This document shows, one piece after another, positions 55,269-64,000 of a stretch of DNA of 64,000 nucleotides. Source of the stretch: Leucophora obtusa (Eukaryota > Arthropoda > Insecta > Diptera > Anthomyiidae). The stretch covers positions 72,411,654-72,475,653 of the forward strand of contig OX465299.1 in the NCBI GenBank assembly GCA_949987735.1, read 5' to 3'. A program made the position numbers and the translations under genes. Each line of letters opens with the position of its first letter. Within the stretch, counting starts at the first letter, position 1. The notes beneath the pieces were generated by a model. That model was not told the origin of the DNA. It did no database searches and was given only the letters and a program-made list of their open reading frames with translations.

Positions 55269-57313
55269 AATATAGAAACCCTTGAACATGAAATAAAAAA
55301 AATTAAAAATCTGGCATGTGGAGTTGATAAAAAAGAAACAGCTCGATTAATAAAACGAAAGCAGAGACAAACTGAACAATCCATAAGGGCAGCAAAAAAG
55401 GAGCGTTCTACTCAAGAAAACGATTCTATCCCAAAAAATTGTGATGAAGTTTCACTGTGTGAATCTTCCCTAGAAACGTATCCGATAACAGAGGCATCTC
55501 CCACTAATACACTTTCGACAGACACGCCTTCGACTTCAACGACGAATCGGAATACATTGCCGTTGCCAACAGTGGCTAAGGTCTGTGATAGATACGGTTT
55601 ATCGACTCGGTCTGCTGCTCCTGTTGCTTCTGCGGTTTTGATTGACTTCGGCTTAATTTCTACCGAAAATTTAACTCTGGTAATCGATAAAAACAAAATA
55701 CACAGAGCTGTATCTAAAGTCCGGAAAGAAAATTCAAACGGCATTGGAGGTATTGTTTTTAAAAGCATTTACTTTGATGGACGAAAAGACAAGACTCTGA
55801 TAAGTGAAAAAATAGGGGATCGTTACCATCGCAAAGAAATTTTAGAAGAACACATCTAAATTTTAGCAGAACCTGAATTAATTTATTTGGGTCACACAAC
55901 GCCAAGTCGTGGCACTGCAATGGGCATTCTAACTTCGATCACAACTTTATTAGAAGATAAAGATTTAGATGACGTGATTTGCATTGGATGTGACGGAACT
56001 GCAACTAATACCGGTTGGAAGGGTGGCGTTATTCAATATTTGGAGGAGTATTTGAATAGACCGTTACAATGGTGTGTTTGTATGCTCCATGCCAATGAGT
56101 TACCCCTTCGTCATTTATTCTTGACTTTAGATGGTTGCACTTCGGGACCAAGAGAATATTGTGGACTTATTGGAAAACAATTAGCTACTTGTGACAATGA
56201 AACAACGGTTTCTTTTTGTGCCGTGGCTGGTAATTTGCCTGACTTGCCGAAAAATGTGGTCGATCAACTAAGTACGGATCAAAAATATCTTTATGGGATA
56301 TGTAAAGCTGTACAAACTGGTTATTGTAGTCCTGATCTGGCAAACCGTAAACATGGAAAAATTGCGCACTCGAGATGGCTTACCTCTGCTAATCGTCTAC
56401 TCAGAGTTTACGTAAGTACTAGAGGCCAGTATGAATGTTTTGCAAGACATTCACAAAACATTTTCTTATACAACACCAAAATATTTTTTTTTGTTTTCTG
56501 TTTTATTTATTTTTTTTTTGTAATGATCTGGATTTTAACATCTTGTAAATAACTACAAATAAGTAAAATGGTAAATTTTTGTTATATTTAGTAATAAAAA
56601 TCGTCAAATCTCTCATCAGCGCATGCAAGAGAATGTTTTGTAAGACATTCATTCAGCCCTTTAGTAAGTACCCTTAATCCATCAGAAAATTTGCAACTGC
56701 TTGTCAATTACGTTGTTAAAGTATACGCTCCGATTTGGTTCCTAATCAAACAAAAAACGTCTTTTAAAGAAGGAGCCAAACATATTTTTCATCTGATTAT
56801 GTACTCTCGTTTTTTACCCCAAAACATGAGATCAGTTGTGGATTCTGTTATCGAAAGAAATGCTTTTTTTTGCTCACCCGGAAAATCTACTTGTCAGTTT
56901 GCTGTTTTGATGATAGAGACCACATTCGGGAGCTGGAATTGCATAGAATAATCAAAGCTAGAGAAGCTGAAAGTAGCACTAAGCACAGAATATTTAAACT
57001 ACCAAAAATTAACTTCTCTGCTAGAGATTGCACCGAAATTAATATATGGCACGAGTGTAGGGTTACAGCACCGCCGGTTCTTCGGCATATTTCTAATGAG
57101 GAACTTCAAATTATGGCAAAAGATAACAGCTTGGAAATTGTTGACTTTCCTTGTCACACACAAGCTGTGGAAAGATGTGTTAAACTGGTAACAGAGGCCT
57201 CTCAAAGTGTAACTAACGCTGATTCTAGAGATGACCTTATTAGAACCAGGTTGAAATCACGAACAGAAATGCCAACTTTTGATCAAAAAATATGTTTAAA
57301 TTTTAAGTTGTAG
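55269..57313 (+). pseudogene. Repeated arthropod ORF family, transposase-like, inactivated
   Basis: Open in one frame from 55269: a basic, possibly coiled region ('GVDKKETARLIKRKQRQTEQ'), a Ser/Thr linker, then 'LPLPTVAKVCDRYGLSTRSA', 'FDGRKDKTLI' and 'YHRKEILEEHI'. A TAA at 55857-55859 interrupts. The same frame continues with 'LGHTTPSRGTA', 'CIGCDGTATNTGWKGG', 'MLHANELPLRHLF', 'LSTDQKYLYGICKAV' and 'HSRWLTSANRLLRVY'. A 244-bp hAT MITE (56420-56663) then splits 'VST'. After two single-T shifts near 56870-56912 it reads 'DDRDHIREL', 'PCHTQAVERCVKLVTEASQS' and ends near 57313. I recognise this as a multi-copy protein family seen in many arthropod genomes. GCDGT and QAVER could be acidic residues of an RNase H-type transposase, but that is inference. 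Confidence 0.75.
56420..56663. mobile_element. hAT-type MITE, 244 bp, 8-bp target duplication
   Basis: The ends TAGAGGCCAGTATGAATG and (complement) TAAAGGGCTGAATGAATG are imperfect inverted repeats. GTAAGTAC flanks both sides (56412-56419 and 56664-56671). Removing it joins the two parts of the host ORF in frame, so GTAAGTAC is a duplicated target and not a splice site, although it imitates a donor. Confidence 0.85.
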
Positions 57314-57544
57314 TCATTTATTATAAGTTTTATTTTCTTGTACATTAATTGCAAGTATAAAATATATTAATAAAATAAATTTGTATCTCGTTTTTTTATT
57401 ATTTTAAGCATACGGATTAGGTTTGTAAAAACGTTTTCAAAAGTAGAGCCCTCAAGATAATTCGATTTTTATTACTTTTACAGTAATCTGTAAAATTACG
57501 CAAATTTTGATACCTCTTGCGAAAGTGTAGCTCGAAAAAACATT

Positions 57545-58330
57545 TTTCTCATTCAAGGACGGGACAGCCTATTGAACATGTCAGGTTACCGAACCTCCAG
57601 GGAGACGCCTCACAACCCTCGTTCGATTTTGAATTCAGAACTGAGATATTGGACATATAAAAATGGGCAGCTGGGCTCGACCTACCTGTGGGACACTCGA
57701 AATTTATACGAATGGCAAGAGGAATGATGGTGGGGGCGGGTAAGTGATGGCGTATGTGTGAGTCGCTATGAAACTGCCGGATCATTTTATTATATATGAT
57801 ATAGGTGTCTTCGCCGACAGCCAAGTGGCCATAAAGTCCCTAGCAAGTAGTTGTGTTTATCACATCGAAGATTGTCCATGAATGCCGGGTTTCTCTGACA
57901 CTCATCTGGGTGCCGGGACATGGGGATAGTATCGAAAACAATGTATTAATCGACCACTCATCCATCATACCGATCACAGTGAAAAAGTAGCAGGTTGAGC
58001 AGTACTGACTACAGTTTGCCATAACCAGCTGAACTAATGAGCCAACCTGCTCAATTACAAGGCAGGTAAGGCGTACTTATGTTTGGCGCCATACATGGGC
58101 GGTCATTGGGTTACCCCAATTCTATTTGCACAATCTGCTGGCAATGGTGAGGGGAGTATGAGACTTCCTTAATATCTTCTGTAGTAGCTCTAATGATGAG
58201 GAAGTGGAGGAGATTTCGCTCCATCTGCTGCTGTTTTTGGTCATCCGGTACGGAATGACCTGGCGGACCTGTCTGAAATTGATATCGGCAGGATTTGTCT
58301 GTTCATCAGGGAGTCTAACTAGTTTGGTTT
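57545..58330 (+). pseudogene. C-terminal (RNase H) relic of a non-LTR retrotransposon
   Basis: The plus strand reads 'LEIYTNGKRNDGGGG' (degraded T-D-G-S start), then 'GVFADSQVAIKSLASS', the second RNase H motif (DSQ). 'SLTLIWVPGHGD' (58-kb side, in another frame) holds the third, and past 58200 'EEVEEISLHLL' and 'EIDIGRICLFI'-like phrases, typical of the C-terminus. Frame changes and stops are frequent. It belongs to the same broad group as 6411-9310 but is a separate copy. Confidence 0.75.
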
Positions 58331-58689
58331 GTAGCCTGATGGGGCCGTTTAACAGCTCGACAAGTATTGCAATGGGAACACAATTTAGCAGCCTTATGGG
58401 CGCTGCCTCTTCTAACCTAACCCTACTAGGATTTTTGTTTTGCCATGCATATAAAAATTAATTTTTGTCTACACCATACTTGGGATTTTTTCATTGGCAT
58501 TGAAAGTTCATTAGCATTAGTTGACTAATGGTAATGCTACTGAAATTTTCTGGCATTAGAATTTGTAATAATGCTATTGAAATCGCACTAATGCCTTAAA
58601 AACTAATTGCAATTAAGCCAAAAAAAAGCATTTGTTTACAAAAATAAGGGTGCTTTATATGCTGTTTTATAGATATGGACTCAATTGGG
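58331..58689. repeat. Repeat Z, copy 2 (about 58478-58640)
   Basis: 'attgactaatggtaatgcta'-type phrases without the first base ('gttgactaatggtaatgct'), 'ggcattagaatttg' and 'aaactaattgcaatta' parallel 43175-43362. No coding sequence. Confidence 0.45.
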
Positions 58690-59795
58690 ATCTATCCTGG
58701 ACCAGACCTATTTTGATTATCGGAAAAAATACATTAAAAACCTTAATCAGCGATTTACATTCTACATAACTATAATGATGAAAAAATTTTCCTTTTTTCA
58801 AAAATTTTGTATTTTTTTTGCAAACTTTGGCGTATGAAATTGCTATTATAGTCCCTAAATTATGAATTTAAAAAAAATTATAGTCCCTAGATTATGAATT
58901 AAAAAAAAAACATTGGAAAATAATGGAGGAACGCGAAAAATGGCTTTGTGATACAAAAAATTTATTGAAAAACTTAATCAGCGATTTACATTCTGCAAAC
59001 AAATATAATGGTGCAAAAATGTTCCTTTTTGCAAAATTTTTTTTCGCAATTTTTTTTTCTGCAACTAGCCACCAAACTTTGTTGTATGAATTGGGTATTA
59101 TAGTCCCCAGATTATGATTTTAAAAAACCCACACTTAAAAAATTTCAAAATATTGGCGGAAGGCGAAAAGAGACTTTATGGTACAAAAATTGTATTTAAA
59201 AACTTAACTAGCGATTTTCATTCTGCAAATAAATATACTGATGTAAGAATTTTCCTTTTTGGAAATTTTTTCCCGCCGCATTTTTTCGCGAGTTTTTTTT
59301 TTGCAACTAGCCAGCAAAATTTGTTCTATGAATTGTGTATTGTATTCCCTACATTATAAATTTAAAAAAACCGCACTTAAAAAATTGCAAATAATCGCGG
59401 AAAGCGAACAAAGATTTTATGATACAAAAATTGAAGTAAAAAACTGAATCAGTGATTTTCTTTCTGCAAACAAATATACTGATGTAAGAAGTTTCCTTTT
59501 AAAAAATTTTTTTACATGACTTTCGCGATTTTTTATAATTTTAAATAACCACACTTAAAAAATTGCAAAATAATGATACAAAATTTTACATTTTGCAAAA
59601 AAAAAGTTTTTTTACCCGACTTTGTTTTTTGTTTTGCAACAAAAAACAAAATTTTGCAAAAAGTAAAATTTTTCCATCATTATATTCGTTTGCAGAATGT
59701 TAATCGCTTATTAAGTTTTTTATTAATTTTTTGTGGCATAAAGCCTTTTTTCGCGTTCCGCCATTATATTGCAATTTTTTAGTGCGGTTCTTTAC
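58690..59795. repeat. About 235-bp tandem repeat array with an inverted terminal unit
   Basis: 'agcgatttacattct' recurs at about 58749, 58980, 59210 and 59451 (spacing 231, 230 and 241). Each is followed by 'aaatat.atg.tg', 'ttccttttt', 'gcaactagcca' and 'tatgaatt...ttatagtcccta'. The last part (59640-59790) is the same unit in reverse complement ('gcagaatgttaatcgctta', 'aagcc.tttttcgcgttcc'). Open frames inside are repeat-derived. Confidence 0.75.
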
Positions 59796-60147
59796 AATCA
59801 TAACAGAAAATTTATACTAAAATGTTGCTTACAATCTGCGTTTCTGGACTCTCCGGATCTGTCCCGCAGCGGGCCCGAATTTATTATTGGGAGCATAGGT
59901 TCTTTATAAGGATTCATAAGTACAGAGTAACTAATTTTTGTCGATTGTGCTCTATCATAAAATGGTTTATAGATATAAAACCATATAAACCATTTTATGA
60001 TATACAATAAATCAAAATATGAAAATATAGTGCCATCTCCATGCACTCAGAAAACGGACAACAGCATTTGTAACCAATCGAATGGTTCGGTTGTGGTAGC
60101 CGAGGTTTTCAGTTATGACAACAGAAATCCAATTAGTTAACTGTGAC
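59796..60147. repeat. Small hairpin and O-like fragment
   Basis: 'tcataaaatggtttatagat' and 'ccatataaaccattttatga' form a hairpin at about 59955-60002. From 60043 'cactcagaaaacggacaac' and 'aatggttcggttgtggtagc' resemble MITE O. The fragment is truncated where TAGGG (60148) starts the next element. Confidence 0.5.
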
Positions 60148-60189
60148 TAGGGTATTCAATCAATTAATCGTTATTCGATTAAATATACA

Positions 60190-60792
60190 AAAATGTTTTT
60201 TCGGACTTTCTATATTTCCATATATTTAGTTAGAATATTCTTCTATGACAATATCATATTAGAATTTGGACTTGAGGTAGAAGAATATTCTAACTAAATA
60301 TATGGAAATATAGAAAGTCCGAAAAAACAATTTTTGTATTTTTTAATGCAAAAATTAAGATAATTGTTGAAAATAAGCACACCACGGCTAAAATCTCATT
60401 CAAATATTTATTTTGTTTTGAGTTTAAAATTAGTTGTTTTTACAAAATGTATTGACAACAGACATACATATAAATAGTACCCAAAGGGTACTTTTATGTA
60501 ATTGTTGCTTTCAAAAAGGAGTTGATTTATAGCTGGTTTTACCAAATCAGACAGTTCATATACGAAAGTACAAAATTCTCGTCCGGTTGATTTTTGGTAC
60601 CTTATGTAATGTCTCGGTTTGAGTAAGAAAGTTATCATTTTCTTATTGCGGACAACTGAAGAGTAGAGTGATGTCTACGAAACAATTGTATTGTCTATCA
60701 TGAAAATGATCAACCCCTTTTTAAAACAACAAATAAAAATCTAATATGACAATATCATATTAGAATTTGGACTTGAGGTAGAAGAATTTCTA
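60190..60792. mobile_element. Foldback element D, copy 2
   Basis: A short hairpin (60190-60345) is followed by one long arm almost identical to that of D1 ('gacttgaggtagaagaat', 'acccaaagggtacttttatg', 'gatgtctacgaaacaattgt'), without the second long arm. Confidence 0.75.
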
Positions 60793-61089
60793 GAAATATT
60801 TATTAGCTTAATGAGTGTCAGTTTTGTTCGGTTTTAAGGTAAAATATGACAAATCTATTAGCTCAAACTCAATGAGAATTTTTCTTTTTCCTCTAGCAGC
60901 CTTAAGAAACATCTTAAATATGAATGAAAAACAAAAACAACAAACAAATTTAACAGTTTGCTTTGTCATCTTCCAAATACTAAACGGTTGTTTTAAGTAT
61001 AATGAAATTTTAATTATTTTTTAACAATTTTTTAAATAATATTAAACGAAAGGCTTAATAATTATTATAATTAATAAACATTAACCCCT

Positions 61090-61204
61090 CAATTCATAAA
61101 TGCTTTGTAAAGTTATAGCAGGTTTACAAAACGTCATTTTCATACAAAATTTGTTCAATAAACCTCCTATAATTTTACAAAGCGTTTATGAATTTAGGGG
61201 TAAA
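61090..61204. mobile_element. Palindromic MITE W, copy 2
   Basis: 'aattcataaatgctttgtaa' pairs with 'aaagcgtttatgaattta', and the middle 'catacaaaatttgttcaat' corresponds to W1 in the fibrinogen gene intron. TTAACCCC at the left and AGGGGTAA at the right hint at a TTAA-type target, but one base is off. Confidence 0.68.
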
Positions 61205-61664
61205 ATTGTTAATTATAATTAATGCTCAATGTAATAAAGCTTTAGTAAGCACTCTGCATTCATAATATCCTTTAACAAATAAAATAAATGGATGGAAGGA
61301 CTTACACGTAGAGGGATAAATAATGCTCAACAGAATTTTTCCCTACATTTACGTTTTTATGAGTTCAATGCATACGAAAGAGATACAAATTAATATACGA
61401 GTTGTTATACTCTCCTTTAACATATTAAAAAAAATATAACTATATAACTAATTAGAAAAATTAATAGTTATATTTTTTCCAAATTTATCTATATCTGTAA
61501 AGTTTTTATTTTCAATAGTAAAAGGCTTTATTTTTGAATCATGTAGGTTGATAAACAGCATCCGGTTTCTAATTTGTTCATTTTTACTAGCACACGCTGT
61601 AAAATTGCTTATTTAAAAATTTTATTTGTACATTATTGTTTTCTTCTACTGAACGGCAGAAAAC

Positions 61665-62065
61665 AGACGTTGAATTCAGTGAACTTATTTTATTTTTTTT
61701 CAATTCAGTGAACTTATTTTATTTTTTTTTTCAATTCAGTGAACTTATTATTTTTTTTTTTAATTCACTGAACGTAATTTTATTTTTTTTTAATTCACTG
61801 AACGAAAATGAAATTGAACGAATTCAGTGGTGAATTAATTCAGTAAGGAATTAATTCACCTTTTTTCCGTTCGATTTATAAAATTGAACGTGTTCACCAG
61901 TGAATTAATTCATTTGATTTAATAAAAAGAACTATTGCAATTGAATTAATTCGTAACAAAATAAATCGAATGAATGAAAATATGAATTAATTACATTCAA
62001 TATATGGTGCTTACTGAATTAATTCATCGAATTTTTAATTCAGAATTGAAAAATTGAACTAAGGA
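61665..62065. repeat. Tandem 'ttcagtgaac' block M
   Basis: At 61670-61805 a unit of about 31 bp ('aattcagtgaacttatttta' plus a T run) is repeated four to five times. It then turns into 'gaattaattca' palindromes up to about 62065. The 65-codon frame here is Phe/Leu/Asn-rich and repeat-derived. Confidence 0.65.
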
Positions 62066-62434
62066 ATTAATTCTTCAAAGCTCTGCCTATGGTTAACCTT
62101 ATAAAATGCAAAATTTACAAAGGAAGTCTGCGGTGTGGTTGTTTCTGATTTGAATATTTTACAGAGGGGACAGAAAAAAATTGTGACAAAATGTGATCTC
62201 AGTTACTCCGTTTTTTATTTTTATAAGTTTTAGAAGATTTACCAATATTGATTTTGTTTCTTTTTTAGGTAAAATTATTAAAAATACAGCAAAATTTTAA
62301 CATTATTTATATAAATTTTTTTCTATTAAGCGATTTATTTTTAAATTTTATACGATTTACCAATTAAGAACAAACGAATAATTATTTGCACTATTAATCG
62401 ATTAAAATATAAAGTCGATTAATTGAATACCCTA

Positions 62435-64000
62435 AGCGATATGAAATATACTGGCTATATTTTGCGAAAATCCGAAATGTTGAGGCTAAAACCCAACCAG
62501 GATAGTCTGAGAAATGCAGCTTTGCCTGGCATTAAATCCTGTTTCGAAAATTTTGGTTCTTTAAAATCGGAATGAGCAACGGAAAAAATGATTTACCGCG
62601 CTTTCGTAGTGGTAACGTGATTGAAATTTCAACTCACGGGTGAATGGACACCGATAGATCATCTTAATATATAAATTTTATTCGGTCTAAGACCCATAAC
62701 TCTATATATTATAAACAGAATGAAAATGTATATAAGTATACCCTCTTACACAAAGGAGTGAAGCATATAAAATCGCGAAAACATATTTGGGAACAATATA
62801 TCTATATTCCGAAATGAAAATTTTTCTTAATTTATTTCGAATTATTTTCGTATCACCATAGTTCTAGAACTAGTTATAAAGTAAAAGTACCGGTCGATTT
62901 TGGGTCAATTCCAAAAATACGTTATCCGTTATAGAATTGATAGTAGAACAGGTAGAAGCTGTTGAACAACCGCTTCTTTGGACCAGAATCTTTTTATGGA
63001 TAGTGTATTTAGACTGTTGGAAACAATGAAGATTTACATTGTAATTATCTATGTGACCCAAATTTGAAGGTTCTAATATTGAGGACGCCCAGGTAGAAAT
63101 TGCCGACGTTGCAACCAAAATTGTACTCGGAGAGCACTGTTTTTTACGAAATGCCGGTACTACTTAAACGTGCTTTGCCAGTACATACTGTTTTCTGAAA
63201 ATTAACGACCTTTTCTTAATTTATTAAAATTAACAATTTTATGTATTTTTGCATCTATTACACAATTATTAATGTAAGAGAGACATATCCATTATTTTCT
63301 TGTGAAGTTTCGAAAGAATACATTAAAAATCTGTGATGACAATAAAAGGACAGTAAAGTACTGGAAAACTACTAAATTTGTTATTAAATGTACTGGGATA
63401 ATACCAAAAAAATAAAATCGCGAGCCTGCACCAACGTTGGGAAATAACTACGGCCAAGCGTTTATTGGTGTTATCATTTCGACAACATGCCAGTACAGTG
63501 AAAGTGAAAATCTGACGCATTGCCAGTACATGTACTACCATCTCCAATACCGGGCCGACATTGTGCCGTTTGTATTTTTCTATCTGGGCGGATTTCTTAA
63601 CATTAGAACTTGTAAAATAAAAATATAAAAACATAGAATCTGCAAGCCTTGCAGATATCATACTGGTTCAATACAATATTTAAAAGCTTAAGTTGATTGA
63701 ACTTGTAATTTTGCATAACAACAAATCTGCATATGTACGAGTATGTATATGAGTACTAAAAATAAACATTTATGTGCAAAGTCAAGGACGCATAAAATAA
63801 CAACAGAGGAAACATAAACATCTTCATAAAGCACAAATACTTCCCTTTTATTATGTTTTGTTTAACAAACTAACACAACGTAAGTACATAAATAAATATT
63901 TTCACTTAAACTAAAATTATAAAATAGTGAAAGAAACAAGACAAATGCCGCATAATAGTGTTTTGGAAGAGATAACAATCAGCATACAACATGGTCCAAT
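62435..64000. other. No recognised gene; weak repeat P trace
   Basis: A weak P-like patch lies at 62855-63115 ('agttctagaactagtta', 'gaacaggtagaagctg', 'gcccaggtagaaattgc'). The frame on the minus strand at 63323-63661 (112 codons) and the overlapping plus frame show no domain. Nothing else was recognised. Confidence 0.4.

Larger units (their letters stand above)
60148..62434. mobile_element. Element Y, TAGGGTATTCAAT inverted ends, composite
   Basis: TAGGGTATTCAATCAATTAA at the left and the complement of the right end TAGGGTATTCAATTAATCGA. The TAGGG end suggests hAT, but no 8-bp duplication is evident (ACTGTGAC against AGCGATAT). It contains D2, W2 and tandem block M. Confidence 0.65.

Noticed and set aside
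56412..56671. Spliceosomal intron in the arthropod ORF
   Set aside because: The segment has hAT-like inverted ends and an exact 8-bp duplication, and the frame is kept on removal of one duplicate; it is a MITE.
63323..63661. 112-codon minus-strand frame overlapped by a plus-strand frame
   Set aside because: No signature on either strand and no promoter or splice context; length is near the background for this window.

Overview
The window is eukaryotic: very AT-rich, intron-bearing DNA packed with transposable elements, with no bacterial-style operons. The repeat content points to a higher fly (Brachycera). It includes DINE-1/INE-1-like elements with a GTCY microsatellite and 153-bp internal tandem repeats, mariner, pogo, hAT and piggyBac-type elements, and an R1/I-like non-LTR retrotransposon. 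A fibrinogen-related secreted gene with a 194-nt intron fits this. A calyptrate fly is an inference from AT content and repeat style. No database search was possible.

Only one reading frame looks intact after splicing: a pogo/Tigger-type transposase at 36489-38142. It has 530 codons, one 61-nt intron, all three catalytic Asp residues, matching terminal repeats and a TA target duplication. The only host-type gene is a fibrinogen-related domain gene at 11726-12467. It keeps a TATA box, a signal peptide, an intron and the C-terminal half of the domain, but has lost the N-terminal half and is frame-shifted. One palindromic MITE sits in its intron, and a 1.55-kb hAT-type element splits its 3' end.

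Layout: 1-5 kb is AT-rich DNA with a foldback and a TA-flanked element. A DINE-like copy lies at 5.1-6.1 kb and a dead non-LTR retrotransposon on the minus strand at 6.4-9.3 kb. At 9.6-11 kb a foldback is split by a hAT MITE. The broken fibrinogen-related gene follows at 11.7-14.1 kb, and a transposase relic at 14.7-15.1 kb. From 16.4 to 23.1 kb a deep nest of palindromic elements lies inside one TA-flanked element. A hAT element at 25.7-29.4 kb contains a second hAT MITE, which contains a DINE array with a 309-bp higher-order repeat. At 30.2-31.6 kb there is a 323-bp, essentially perfect inverted repeat. More MITEs follow at 32.7-35.6 kb, and the pogo element lies at 36.15-38.52 kb.

In the second half, a tRNA-like sequence lies at 39.5 kb. 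There are two 'sandwiches' in which an old copy of MITE family A hosts another element that itself hosts a younger copy of A: around DINE at 40.4-42.3 kb and around mariner at 48.9-51.1 kb. A dead hAT with a BED finger lies at 52.6-53.8 kb, and a dead copy of a repeated arthropod ORF family at 55.3-57.3 kb. A non-LTR RNase H relic is at 57.5-58.3 kb, tandem repeats at 58.7-59.8 kb and a large hAT-like composite at 60.1-62.4 kb.

The sequence therefore reads mainly as a record of layered transposition. Several insertions are resolved to the base by target-site duplications: 8 bp for hAT, TA for Tc1/mariner-like and TTAA for piggyBac-like. I see no CRISPR, rRNA, functional tRNA or intact host gene, and no convincing new molecular system. 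The most notable items are the apparently intact intron-bearing pogo, the half fibrinogen gene, the A-X-A sandwiches, the DINE higher-order repeat and the perfect long palindrome.
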